Origin: Hemileia vastatrix
Lineage: Eukaryota > Basidiomycota > Pucciniomycetes > Pucciniales > Zaghouaniaceae
DNA: 64,000 bases
NCBI GenBank assembly: GCA_030280995.1
Contig: JASXTE010000002.1
Coordinates: forward strand, 40,528,183 to 40,592,182
Direction: 5' to 3'
Position 1 is the first letter of the stretch. Every line of letters starts with the position of its first letter. Shown in pieces: positions 21,648 to 32,669 of the stretch. The position numbers and the translations under genes are program-made. Under the pieces are notes generated by a model that was not told the DNA's origin, did not search any database, and saw only the letters and a list, made by a program, of their open reading frames with translations.

Positions 21648-22125
21648 AAATCTCCTTGTATATATTCCCTGTGAATTGTATATAACCTTGTAAAAAAAAC
21701 TGTAATTTTACTTTCCCTTAATTTTCCTGTGAGAATTCTGCAACTGCAAGATGAGTTGCCTTCAAAAAAATATCATTTTTTTCTAACCGCGCACCCTTCT
21801 ACTAAGTGCCTATGAATGATGAAACGACAAAAAATAACAACTTGAGATCTTTGCTACTTTCTATAGCAGCAAATACTTCATCTGTGTCGTATATGCATGC
21901 ACTCTCTTGTAATCTTCAGATCTTTGCAATATATGAATTTCTCTTGACTTAGACAGATTTTCCTTTCCTAGGGTCCTTCATTGTGACAAAACATTTTTTC
22001 ACTATCTTCTTAGAAACCATCCAGAGCTCAAGTCAGACATGGCGCAACTGATGACTTCTTTATAATGCCATTGTTATCTTATAAATAGCCCTTCTAATAA
22101 CCTAGATATTTTTCATCCAAATATC
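21648..22125 (+). promoter_or_regulatory. Intergenic region and promoter of antisense gene 1 (B2)
   Basis: AT-rich. A strong TATAAATA box (22080-22087) precedes the ATG by about 40 bases. The same box (as its complement CTATTTATA) is present in B4 at about 53968. No other coding sequence is seen. Confidence 0.6.
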
Positions 22126-22921
22126 ATGACTCAATATTTTACGGTTCCCAAAGATCAAGCGTGCTTGTTTTGTAAGCGCCGCAACTTTAATTGTACATTT
22201 TCTAAACCTCGGGGGTATGCCTCCTTTAGACCTGCCTGTGACAATTGCTTTAGATACCACAAAACTTGCAATATCTCTCTAAACCAGAATACTCCTCGGC
22301 CTACTGGTTATATTCGCTTTCCACCTAGCTCTACTAGTAGCGCTCCCATAGTTACCACCATTAGTCTCACTATTTCCACTAATAATAATGTTCCTTATGA
22401 ATCATCATCGCTTCCTAGTTTTCCCAAGCGGGAAATATCTATTCAGCCTAGCGCTACACCTTCTTCCACTCCAAGTTCTAATGCTTCTATGCGCTCAGGC
22501 TCCACTGCAGCTGCTCCTGACACAGTTACTATTACTTTGCCATCAGCATGCCCCCAAAACTTATTAGCAATTAAGTATCCTTCATTATACTTATTCTCCC
22601 CTTTCCAACTGACTCCTTGTCAGGCTTCAATGAATCCATCTCCCTGGGATTGGCCCCTATTCCTTTACCCTTTGTCCATTCCATGCGAATGTTTTCCAGA
22701 CTTCGTCTTATATATGACACTATGTCTCTATCCTATTCTAATGCACCAGCTTTTTCTGACGCTGAACTTCAAGCTCGCTATACCCATATAGAAATGATAG
22801 GTCAACTAATGAACGAAATCAGCTCATCAACTATTCTTGGATTCCCCGCCAATCCCGTCGCTTCGTCATGCCTGAAGACTGGAAAGGATATCCTATTAGC
22901 TTTCACCATGATACTGAATAG
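22126..22921 (+). CDS. Antisense gene 1 of family B (B2): Zn(II)2Cys6 protein
   Basis: Cysteines 13, 16, 23, 38, 41 and 48 give C-x2-C-x6-C-x14-C-x2-C-x6-C. The first half, CLFCKRRNFNC, matches the basic CxxCKRRxxxC pattern of fungal binuclear-cluster transcription factors. A Ser/Thr/Pro-rich linker of about 100 residues follows. Exon 1 ends at 22570. A 53-base intron leads to exon 2 (22624-22921), with conserved HSMRMFSRLRLIYD and HIEMIGQLMNEISS. Two defects are visible: the donor reads TTAAGT where B4 and B1 have GTAAGT, and a one-base deletion near 22853 shifts the frame before MPEDWKGYPISFH. All six cluster cysteines are intact only in this copy. The role is inferred: a DNA-binding regulator. 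Confidence 0.8.
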
Positions 22922-23576
22922 CCCACTAGCGCTTCTCCTTATGAGCCTCCTCTGTCCATTCTCCCTGTACATATTCTTCATAAATTTTTCATGCTATGCC
23001 TTCAGATAATCTTTTTAGACATGGCACTATTTTATTACACCTGTCTTCCATACTATAGAGCGCCTAACTTTGCTCCCTCTACTTTCTTTAAAAAACTGTA
23101 AACCCTAAAAAAAAAATCATAAATAAACTTTTATATCATAAAACGTTACTGCCTTTACTGCTATACAGCAATATAAAATGTAAAATAAGAGTTGAACTGT
23201 AGAGCACCCCATCTATAAATTGCTATTCCACTCCTGGTTAGTTAACTCATTTTCTAAATTCCCACTGTCTTTTGCATTTACATGGTATGCGTCTCCTTTA
23301 ATCCAATTGTCTATCTCTTCATGTCCCCTCAAACAATGAGAATATAAGATTTCATTTTCCTCTACACCCTCATCTGAGCGCTTATTCCAGTTGCCTGTTC
23401 AGCCATAGTCCACCTAACTTCCAGTTAGCACCCTCTATCCGTCACAACTGTGTCAAAGCCTCCTGTGAGTCCTCTTAGAAAAACAAAACTTAACATAACT
23501 TGTTAGTTCAAACTCTTCCCAGAGGTAACATAAAAACATAAAGAATCATTGATAGTTTAGCCTCTTCCCGGAGGTA
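22922..23576. other. B2 spacer between antisense gene 1 and integrase
   Basis: The two genes converge here. AT-rich; no frame is conserved with the B1 or B4 spacers. Nothing further is seen. Confidence 0.55.
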
Positions 23577-24953
23577 TTATTCTGGTAGTTTGTTCTCATT
23601 CCGGAGGTTATCTTGTATCACTGGAACACCCCTTGGGTAGAATCTTTTGATCTGATCTGCAGCCACACATTGCTTCCACTCAATACCATCCAATACCTCC
23701 AGTAAGTAAGACCCTCCAGCTATCTGCTTTCTTATCCTATAAGGACCATTCCATCTGTCAGAAAACATCTTTCCCCATTGGCTTTCTAAACTTCTATTAT
23801 AAACTAAGACCAAATCTCCTGAATTCAATGGCTTTCTTAACCTATGCGCTAAGCGCCCATCTCAATATTTAACTGACTTGTCCTGGATCTGCATCATTCT
23901 TTCATACGCCTTCTCCTTTCCTTCAAGCTGCGCTACCCTTGCTAGAATCAAATCTTCAGTTGAGCGCACTTGACCCCAGTCACATCCTAGAAAAGATCCA
24001 GCCTCCAGATCAATAGGTAATACGGCCCCTTGACAAAAAATCAGTTCATACAGTGAAAACCCTGTTGTCCTTTTAACTGAAATCCTGTCTGCAAACAAAA
24101 CTAATGGCAAGTAGTTCTTCCACTTTGCCCCATTATTTCAATATAATTTAACTAGCGCATCCTTTAAAACTTGATGTCCTCTTTCTATCATTCCCTCTGC
24201 TTCAGGATAAGATGGTGTTGAAACTCTTAACTTTGCGCCAATACCTTTTACTACTTCTTGGAATTCTTCAGAAAATTCAGCGCCACCATCTACGGTTACC
24301 ATCTTCATTACCCCATACCTGTAAATCCATTCTTTCTTCAAAAATTCAGCTACATTACTCGCCTTAAGATTTACCAACACTGCTGCTTCAACCCATCCTG
24401 ATAGATCATCCCTGGCCAATACCAAGTATTTAAAGTGTCCTTCTTTTATATGAACTGCATCTAAACTGACCCTACCAAAAACAGTATCTTCTCCCGTTTC
24501 TCTACCTTTCTCTTTTGGCTTTCTGTAACCCCTGCTCTGACATTCAGGACAAGATTTAACCCAATTTCTTACTTCATTCTTCATATTGGGCCACCAGAAT
24601 CTTTCCCTAACTCTGTGATACTTCTCATCTTGACCTCTATGTCCTAAATTCTCATGCAACTCCCTGAGTATCTTCTCCTTCCCTTCCCTAGTTTGAACAA
24701 CTAACTGAGGAGACAAAGCTTGATTCTTCGATAAATTCTCATTTTTAATAAAGTAACCCTTAGCGCGCTTCTTAATATTACGCCAAAACTTTTTTTTGCA
24801 AAAATCCAGTCGACTACTACCTTCTAAACATAACCTTAACAACTCTACTCCCTCATCAGTAGATGTGTTGTCTTCAAAATACTCCCCCTCTTTGAGATGA
24901 GTACTACTGTCATGACTTCCCCTTGAATCATCTTCATCATCTGACTCTTCCAC
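23577..24953 (-). pseudogene. Integrase of family B, copy B2
   Basis: The zinc domain (LHENLGHRGQDEKYHRVRER, then WVKSCPECQSRGYRK) is followed by the core with the D,D,E residues in SLDAVHI, VTVDGGAEF and PEAEGMIERGHQ. A stop after LVKLY, another after DKSVKY, and the C-terminal piece NSGDLVLVYNRSLES with NGPYRIRKQI (GPY domain) show that it is broken into three frames. It ends RFYPRGVPVIQDN with no chromodomain. The N-terminal 80 residues are an acidic linker joined to the minisatellite region. Confidence 0.9.
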
Positions 24954-25087
24954 TACCTGGTGTTGCGCACTTCTTTTCGCTTCGTTAGCTTCATCTTCCC
25001 CTAAATCCAGTTGCAGACTACCCTTGCTACAAACATCCTTTGCATTGTCAATATCTAGTTTTAGATTTTTACGGACATTCCATGTTA

Positions 25088-25253
25088 CTAGTTTATTGTT
25101 GTTGCGGATGATACTACTGCTATTTTATTGTCATCGCAGACGTTACTACCTGCTATTTTATTTTCATTGCGGATGATACTACCTGCTAGTTTATTGTCAT
25201 CGCGGACGTTACTACCTGCTAGTTTATTGTCATCGCAGACAATACTATCAAGT
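25088..25253 (-). repeat. 33-base coding minisatellite in B2 pol
   Basis: About five tandem units of 33 bases (11 codons, consensus DDNKLAGSNVR) lie between RNase H and integrase. Units start with variants of CGCGGACGTTACTACCTGCT on the plus strand. Related but shorter arrays lie at the same place in B3 and B4. Confidence 0.85.
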
Positions 25254-26566
25254 CTTTCATAACAATAATCTATCCAATTTAACCATCTCTGATCTTCTTC
25301 GAATTCTTCCGCTTCCAAGTCCTCTTCACACAACGGTCTTCTTGACAATGAATCCGGAATAGTGAACAATTTTCCCGACTTATGGACTAAATCAAAAGAA
25401 AAAAAATTAATCTGCGCTACCCACCTCATCATGGGCGCATCTGGTAAACTTGGGCTACTAATCATTTGTACCAATGATAGCGCATCAACCTGCAGCTCTA
25501 AATGTTTCCCCCAAAGCATCCATTGTAGCTTCTTAAGAATTTTTGCTACTCCGCATAACTCCAGCTTGGACTGAGAGTACCTGGACTCCACTTTGGTAAA
25601 AGTCTTAGACTCATAAAGGACAGGTCTATCATTACCTTCCTCATCCTCCTGCATCAAAACTGGGCCCACCGCGGACACACTAGAATCCACCGCTAGAGTA
25701 ATTTTCCCAGCGCCTGGTCCATACTCCAAATTCTTCAAAAGATTATCTTTCCCTACAATCCTTTTCAATCAGTCGAATGACTCCTCACATTCCTCTGTCC
25801 AATCCCATACAACATCTTTTCTCGTTAAGCGCCATAAAGGTGAAGACAACAAAGCAAAATCTCGAATAAACATTCTTACATATGTACAGATGCCTAAAAA
25901 CCCTGTAACTTCCTTAGTATTTCTTGGTCTTGGCCATGTAAGTACCTTATTCCTCTGTTTTTCAGCAATGATTCTCCCTTCCTTAAATACCACATGTCCC
26001 ACTATATCTAGTGCTGGAACACAACAAGCAAATTTGGACCCAGAAATTGTTAATCCTGCCTCCTCTATCCTAAATAGCACTCTTTCCACAGTAATTGCAT
26101 ATTCCCAAACAAACTTTCTAATATACGGATTCTCTTCTAGCACTTCCCCATCATAATCACTGGCTGGTCCTTTTATACCACCATCATAAATGAAAATTCC
26201 CACATGTTCTGAAATTTCATCCTGCAATATTCACATCATCTGTGTTTGATATACCGCCACAGAACTCTTTGCGCCTTGCGGTAACCTTGTCAACCTGAAG
26301 CACCCCAGTGGTGTTTCAAACATCGTCATGGGTCTGGATGATTCATCCAATTGGCGCTCATTGTATCCTCCCATAATATCACCTAATCCATAACATGCAC
26401 GAGCCGCAAAAAAATCCACAAACTCCTCTGGCGTTGGTGGCATCCCTGCATCCTTTACTGTAACCTTGTTCATCTCCCTAAGATAATGAACAACTCTTAA
26501 TTTACCATTATGTTTAACAACACAAAACACTGGACTTGAATAACTAGACATAGACTTTTCATACAA
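25088..26566 (-). pseudogene. Reverse transcriptase and RNase H of B2
   Basis: RT blocks: SMSSYSSPVFCVVKHNGKLR, ARACYGLGDIMGGYNER, TRLPQGAKSSVAVYQ, and FIYDGGIKGP where B4 has FIDDGGIKGP. The first catalytic Asp of the YxDD-type box has become Tyr, which should inactivate this copy. RNase H follows, with LAVDSSVSAVG, ESRYSQSKLELCGV and VDALSLVQM. Stops separate the pieces at about 26230 and 25768. The tail carries the minisatellite described separately. Confidence 0.88.
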
Positions 26567-27456
26567 GCCAGACTTTAACCTTCCCCTAATTAATTACGTA
26601 TACTCTTCTTTTATAGGCGCTGGTATTGGAAAAGCCTTCTTCTGCCACGGCGCATGAGGTATAACTGGAACAATATAAGGTTTACTATAAGAGTGTTTCA
26701 ACAAACCTCTTTCCTCTTCTGAAAACGCAATAGCATTTTGCCTAAGAACCATAACATGTAACAACAACTTCTTTTCTTCCTGCGATAACCAATCCTATGG
26801 TCCAAAATTAATCATCTGAAGACTTTCCATTGTAATCTTATTAGTAGGCGCAAAATCAGGCGGAAACTTCTTTAAAGAAGTATCATAAGGACTCCTGCAC
26901 AGCGCCGGCCTCTGAAAAGGAGGATTCAAATTGGGCATTGCTACATTCAATGGTTTAACTTTAACGGCTACTGGTTTATACTTTGATGTGAAACAGCTCT
27001 TGCTGCTTTCTTCATTAATTAAAATCAAACCCTTTCTAATATAACTACAGGTTTCACCTAAATCCTGTTTTTGTCTTTTCTTTTCAATATAAGTATAAAA
27101 ATATCCATAATCAAAGAAATTAAAATGCTTAGGTATAATACATTCTACAGTAGTATTCCCAAGAAACCTATGAAGTACTGCTTTACGTATCCCTTCTTGT
27201 TGGACTGACTGGTCACTAACCAGGTTCCTCTCATCCTGGGAGATAGTAACACCTAAAATGCCAGTCCCTAATGAAAATGTTGGCGCCTTCCTGGAGGTCG
27301 CCCTATCTTGTCATCTGAGACTTCCTCATAAAATTCTCTTTCTTTCTCTAACTGTGAATCTCCGGAGTACTTAGTTTCCCAGCCATCATCCTTGGGCGCT
27401 ACTAAGACTGCTGTTACTGGAACACCATCATCACCCATAATCCTTATTCCAATAGT
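26567..27456 (-). pseudogene. Linker between protease and RT of B2 pol
   Basis: Only short open pieces remain (for example 26795-27028, with PVAVKVKPLNVAMPN). They match the sequence upstream of RT in B4 (KPVAVKVKPVNIAMP). It contains the RT N-terminal motif AFPIPAPIKE in a broken frame near 26620. No independent gene. Confidence 0.7.
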
Positions 27457-28383
27457 CTAATTCAAACAATAATCAATAGTTGCAGAATAATCAATTAAAA
27501 ATGGTGTGCCTAAAACTGGTTTAGCTACACCCATTGGAAAATAAAAATGTATATCCCTCTTTGCTCCCGCAACTCTAGTGAGTACATACTCTGCTACACC
27601 TATAACAGGTAACCTACCTCCACCAATTCCTGCAACAGTGCCTTCACCGTCTTTAACAGGAAGACCTAACTCCACTTCATCATCCACTGACACCACATTG
27701 ATTTGTGAACCTTTATCCACTAACGCTTTAATTTGCTTACCATTTACAGTAATTGTTAAATACCCTAAGGGTCCTGCATAATGTGGCGCCCTAGGTAATC
27801 CAAAGACCGGCTGAAATGACTGCTGTTCAACATCAAACTCAGCCCAATTAGCAATCATTTTCTTCCTGCACTTATCCACAATTCCATTTTCTACATCCAG
27901 TGCTACTGCTGTCAGCATCCCCAATGAAACAGAGACTGTAGTCTTCAAACATTGCGCAACTAAATCCTCAGCCACTTTAGGAAAATAAGAGTGAACCGGG
28001 CGCTGCATTCTACATTTAGGTTGAGTTGACTTCGCACCAGCTTTGGCTCTTTCAGGTGGGTTCTTTGGAGTATTATGCCTTGCTCCTGGCATTCCTTCAG
28101 CAGGTACCGCTCTTTGCTGTACTACCTCTGACTCCTCAAACATTGCCTTTTGATCTTCTACCTGATGATCCACATCATAATCACCTGGTTCCATACCATC
28201 CATTTCAACATCCTCTATAGGTGAAGGTGTATTTTCCCTAGTAGTATACCCTACTTCCTCCATATCCTCTGGATTTGCATACCTAGCGCCAGTCCTTCTT
28301 GGCCTAGTAATTGTAGGTGGGGCCATTTTCTTGTGCTTTGCTGTGAACATCTCCAAAGGTGCTGCGGTAAAAAGGCACTGCAA
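27457..28383 (-). CDS. Aspartic protease region of family B, copy B2
   Basis: ALVDKGSQINVVSVDDEVEL corresponds to VDTGSQINVV in B4, so the catalytic D-T-G has become D-K-G. GVAKPVLGTPFLIDYSATID follows, as in retroviral-type proteases. The N-terminal half is Pro/Met/acid-rich and joins the gag zinc knuckle. The frame is open for 308 codons. The DTG to DKG change makes activity doubtful. Confidence 0.8.
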   Translation of the reverse strand: MQCLFTAAPLEMFTAKHKKMAPPTITRPRRTGARYANPEDMEEVGYTTRENTPSPIEDVEMDGMEPGDYDVDHQVEDQKAMFEESEVVQQRAVPAEGMPGARHNTPKNPPERAKAGAKSTQPKCRMQRPVHSYFPKVAEDLVAQCLKTTVSVSLGMLTAVALDVENGIVDKCRKKMIANWAEFDVEQQSFQPVFGLPRAPHYAGPLGYLTITVNGKQIKALVDKGSQINVVSVDDEVELGLPVKDGEGTVAGIGGGRLPVIGVAEYVLTRVAGAKRDIHFYFPMGVAKPVLGTPFLIDYSATIDYCLN

Positions 28384-29572
28384 CTGCTCCCTCTTCTACT
28401 TTAAAATCCAGCACTGCACAAGTAACTGCAAAGTTGACTGACTTCGCATCCTTGCCTTTCTCTTTAATTTCAGGCTCTTTGCCATTGCTTGACCTGCCTT
28501 ACATAGACTTTCTATTAATTTGATCTATGACCATGGCTTACATCCCTCAATCCTTGTCTTTAACAAGCTTAGTGCCATCTTCCAACATAAGCGTAGTCCT
28601 GTCCTCGTAAACTACCTTTTCCTCTTTATCTTTTTGAAGCGCATTACACCTCATCCTAGTATGCCCCTCTTTATTACAATAATAGCACACCATAGCAGAA
28701 AAACCCAAAGGTTGAGGAGAACTCTTGGGCCTAAACAATTCTTTTGCCTTTGCAGCTTCAATTATCTTTTCTCCAACTCATCAATTCTTGCCATAACTGA
28801 ATCTGGCTCCTTAGTGAAAAATTTGACTTTAGGAGAAGACATCTGAGGAGGCAATTGTACGCCAGACGCATCTTCATTCATCTCCTCATTATCCAAAGCA
28901 ACCCTAACTGCGCGAAGCTCAACTTGACGCAACTTCATTTCAGCTTCCACTGCCATTTCTACTTCTTCTAATCCAGGGTACTTATAATTTCCGTCCCTTT
29001 TTTTAGCCAGCTTTCCTTCGTTATCCAAGCGCCTTTTCGCCCAGTCTTCAACTTCTGGCACTAACGCTTCACAAAACCAAGGTCAAGACGCATTAGCATC
29101 ACTAAAATTTTTATTACCAACTAAATATTCTACTATTTGGTTGAAGTCTTCCCTAAAACTTTTAAATTCCTTAGGGTCTCAAACACCCCCTTTAGCTTTG
29201 ACCCTATTTACCAAGATATCCAGGTCCTTCATTGTATACCTAGTCTCCTCTGTAACCTTTGACATCTCTTGAGCATCTGTTCTTTTAGTGCTGACAAATT
29301 TCACTCTTCATGCGCCTTTAGATCCTCTAAATACTCTTTTCATTCATTAGTTACAAAGAATAGTACTTGACGCAATATATCATATTCAGTCACTCCATGA
29401 ACTTCAGCTGCTTGTTCAAACCTGCGTAAAACCTTCTTGGTATTAATTCCCGCAAAACGCAAGCTTTTATCTTTACACCTAATGATCGTAGTTACCGTCT
29501 TTGGCAATGATGCCGAAGAATTGGGTGATTTAACCCTCTCTTGACATCCCCTAGATGTAGTCGCAGTAGGAT
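28384..29572 (-). pseudogene. gag of family B, copy B2
   Basis: A CCHC zinc knuckle, CYYCNKEGHTRMRC, occurs near the C-terminal end. The capsid-like part carries WAKRRLDNEGKLAKKRDGN. Several frame breaks occur. The initiation codon seen in B4 (ATGGAACCTACTGCG) reads AGGGATCCTACTGCG here, so the start is lost. Family B gag lacks similarity to family A gag beyond the knuckle. Confidence 0.8.
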
Positions 29573-29797
29573 CCCTTCCTGAAATATAAAATCAAAACAG
29601 AGATCACAAAAACACACACTTGGTAATTAAACCTAACTATATTCACAATACAGCCCTAAGCTATCCTCTGATAAGGGCTATTTATCCACTCGTTGCAGAC
29701 CCTACGACTCTTCCGCTGAAGCACCGGCTTGATTACGTCCTCTTGATGAAAACCTGAAAAACCAAACAATCTAATCAAAAAATACTAGTTACAATTA

Positions 29798-29818
29798 TGC
29801 CACTGTTGGGACACCAAT
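29798..29818 (-). other. Primer-binding site of B2
   Basis: On the minus strand the sequence just after the 5' LTR is ATTGGTGTCCCAACAGTGGC, identical in B4 (46328 onward). It begins with TGG two bases after the LTR, as a tRNA 3' CCA complement would. I cannot name the tRNA. Confidence 0.55.
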
Positions 29819-29864
29819 TGTAGACTGTTCTAAAGTACTAAGCAGTAGACACAATGCAAGATGG
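29819..29864 (-). repeat. B2 right (5') LTR, first part
   Basis: 46 bases, TGTAGACTGTTCTAAAGTAC to GCAAGATGG, then interrupted by A3. It continues at 38310. Confidence 0.9.
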
Positions 29865-30671
29865 TGTCACTGGACAACCTACGCACAAGGTCAAGGATGT
29901 TCCTGTAAGTGAGATGAGGAGTTTAGAGACTTCTTCGAAGCACAGAGGAATGATTCAAGGAAGTGAATCAAAGATGACTCGAAGGAAGAACTACTGCTTC
30001 GAATTATGTTCGAGAAGAATTCTAATATAATTTAAAGGTAATATTAAAATTCTTAAGATCTCACGAAGGGTTGGAAACTCAATAATCAAAGGTTTTAGGA
30101 TTTAGGAATGATTACTGAGAAAATAAGGAAAGATACGATAATAATGATTTGACTTAAAATTTTTACCACTATTAACTATAAATACGTTTTATAATTTAAT
30201 TCTAAAGAATATCAAACCAAAAACCCAACCCCTTTTATATCCTTTACTCCTCCTCGCATTGACCTCATACCCATCCACTATTCCGCACATCACAGACCAT
30301 TAAAATACACCCCTTACACCTTGTCCCTACTCACTAACATCCGTTAACCCCTTAGTCCTCCACTAACTATTCCGTCCATTCTCACTACCCCTTTTAATAA
30401 TCCACAGACATTTCATAAAACCTTTATAATGTACTATTACATTGACTATTGCACTGTGCCTCGCTTATTGAGAAAAAGACTAAGACACACTATTGAGAGA
30501 TTGAATAATTTAGATTTAGAGTTTAGACTAGCGAGGTTGAAGAGCGAGTACACAAAGGAAAGTCACAGTTGCTATGGAGAATTGCTTTCTGCCCTTCAAA
30601 TATGGATTTAAAACCTCTTATTATTGATTTAATGAGCTTCTTTTGCCTCGAGTGTCACGTGGCACGTGACA
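29865..30671 (-). repeat. A3 left LTR (3' LTR of the element)
   Basis: TGTCACTGGACAACC to GGCACGTGACA, 807 bases. The outer end shows C-to-T changes at CpG relative to the right LTR (CACTGGACAACC against CACCGGACGACC). Confidence 0.95.
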
Positions 30672-30768
30672 GATGCCCAGGTATAAAAACGCAAGCTACA
30701 TTGAGCGTAAGACATACTTTCCACACTAGTTTTCCTTCCCTCTTTATTTAATTATTCTATAATTTACT
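30672..30768 (+). promoter_or_regulatory. Promoter/5' UTR of A3 antisense gene
   Basis: A TATAAAAA box (30682-30689) lies ten bases after the LTR and about 85 bases before the ATG. It is the clearest of the three family A promoters. Confidence 0.65.
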
Positions 30769-31768
30769 ATGACAGATTTCCCTACACCAGCTCCCACGCC
30801 TCCAAACCCTAAAGCGGATGGGGGAATCGTTACCTGGCAATATTCCAAGGCTTGCACGGCCTGCGAATCAATGGATTATTTTTGCGTTGAAAGCATGGCA
30901 ACACGAGGCCCTTTCCAGAAGTGCAAATTTTGCCGCTGGAGATGGGTGGTGTGCGATGCCTCTTCGAAGAATGCTGACATCAAGCATTGGTTCAAGAAGA
31001 CCAAATATTGGGTGATCCCTAAGACAAAAGAGGTAGTCAAGGATATTTGGGACGTTTCAATTGGGGACGATCAATTGGTGGGAGAGAATGAGGAGGAGGC
31101 TGATGATGATGTAGCAACCTGGGTGACTCGGGCCACGAGCAAGAAACAAGTGGTCGAAGAAGAAGTAGACAAGTTACTTGAAGAGGAGGAGGAAGTCTTC
31201 ATCTGGAGACGGACCCCGAAAAAGAGACGGGTGGTCATCAAGGATGAAGAAGAGGAGAAGGAAGTGGCAGTGGAGGTCATTCCAAGATTATTCTTAGAAG
31301 CAGACCCCATATTCGAAGTAAGTCCATTCTCCTGATATATTATTAATTTAGTTACTGATGATCTTGTTTTAGAATTCAGATGTCATTGCAGAAGTCCCTA
31401 CGGCAGAAGCTTCAAATATGGAAGCGACCATTGTGGAACCCACTGCTGTGGAAGTGGCATTGTCGATCCCTACCAAAGAAGAGTTACCGGTGGCTGCCTC
31501 GAGGGAGGAAAATAACAAAACCCTCGATCAGGTATGGTCGAAAAAGCCTCGCCAGGTTCGGAGAGTGAGGATTATTGAAGATTTAAGCAGCAAAATCGAT
31601 AAGATTGTCAATTCTGCCTCCTTTGACATGGCCGAGGAACTACTGGAAATTGGAGAAGTGGTTCCGGTAGGAGAGGTGGAAGTCTTTGAGAAATGTAGGA
31701 AGGAAATAAGGGAAATTTTAAAGAAGATGAAGGGATTGGTTCGGGAGAAAATAAAGGAGAGAATTTAA
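30769..31768 (+). CDS. Antisense Zn(II)2Cys6 nuclear protein of family A, copy A3 (intact, 314 aa)
   Basis: Exon 1 is 30769-31317 and exon 2 is 31373-31768, with a 55-base GTAAGT...TTTTAG intron at the same codon as in A1 and A2. The joined frame has 314 codons with no break. Cysteines 29, 32, 39, 52, 55 and 62 form C-x2-C-x6-C-x12-C-x2-C-x6-C, a fungal Zn2Cys6 DNA-binding cluster. TPKKRRVV (about 149-156) is a likely nuclear signal; Glu/Asp-rich runs on both sides could be activation or interaction surfaces. Exon 2 holds SKKPRQVRRVR and a Lys/Glu-rich helical C-terminus (RKEIREILKKMKGL). No fungal-specific transcription-factor middle domain is seen, and the chain is much shorter than typical host Zn2Cys6 factors. 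It is convergent with pol across an AT-rich tail. Confidence 0.88.
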
Positions 31769-32669
31769 AATGGAAGAGAAAAGAAAAAGAAAGAAAAGAA
31801 AAGTAGAAACAATTTGTATTTAGTTAATTTTATTTTGTTGTTTTATTTAAAAATTTTAATATTTTTTTTATAAGATTTTTGAGAGACAAAGAAAAAGATT
31901 AAATAAATTCTTGTTTTAAATTTTGAAAGAAGAAGTTTAAATGAAAGAAGAAAAGAAAGAATATTTGATTGAAGGAGTTTTAGTTTTAAATTTTGAAAAG
32001 AAAAAAAGAATTAAGCGAGAAGAAAGAAATAGTTGATTGAAATAATTTTGCTGAAAATAAAATTTAATGAAAAGAAAAAATTTGTTATTTATGAAAGTTT
32101 ATTAAAAGAAGAGAAGAAATAATTTTTAAAAGAATTTTGAAAGAAAAGAAGTAATTTGTTTGAAGAATTTTAAAAGAGAGATTTAGAGGTTGAAGTGAAG
32201 TTCGAGAAGATGGTCGTGTTGCATTTGTGAAACATTTTGATAGTTCGAGGAAAAGAAATTTTTGAAGATAGAATGTATATAGAAAATTGAAGAAGGAAAA
32301 AAGAAAAAGAAAAATTTTTTTATAGAAAAAGATTTTAATTTTATTTGTTTTTTTTTTAAATTTTAATTTAATTTAATTTAATTTTAATTTGGTTTTATTT
32401 TGTTTTATTTTACTTTATTTTATTTTATTTGATTTATTTTAATTTAATTTGAATTTTATTTATTTATTTTAATTTGAATTTTATTTTATTTAATTTTAAT
32501 TTTAATTTATTTATTTTAAAGAAGGTTAAAAATTTTGAAAAGAAAAAAGAATAAAGAAGAAAACAAAATTAAGGAATTTTTTCGAAGTAAAGATGTTTTA
32601 GATTTTAAAGAGAAGAAAAGAAAAGAGAAAAAAGAAAGAAAAAAGAGAAAGAAAAATAAAAGAGAGTTT
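31769..32669. repeat. AT-rich tail of A3
   Basis: Purine-biased AT-rich stretch with TTTTA-type pentamer runs at about 32340-32520, equivalent to the AAAAT array of A1. No coding sequence is supported. Confidence 0.75.

Noticed and set aside
25088..25253. Regular repeats that could look like a CRISPR array
   Set aside because: Units are contiguous 33-base coding repeats without unique spacers and lie inside pol.
29798..29818. tRNA-like sequence next to the B2 LTR
   Set aside because: It is a primer-binding-site candidate, not a tRNA gene; no cloverleaf can be drawn from the flanks.
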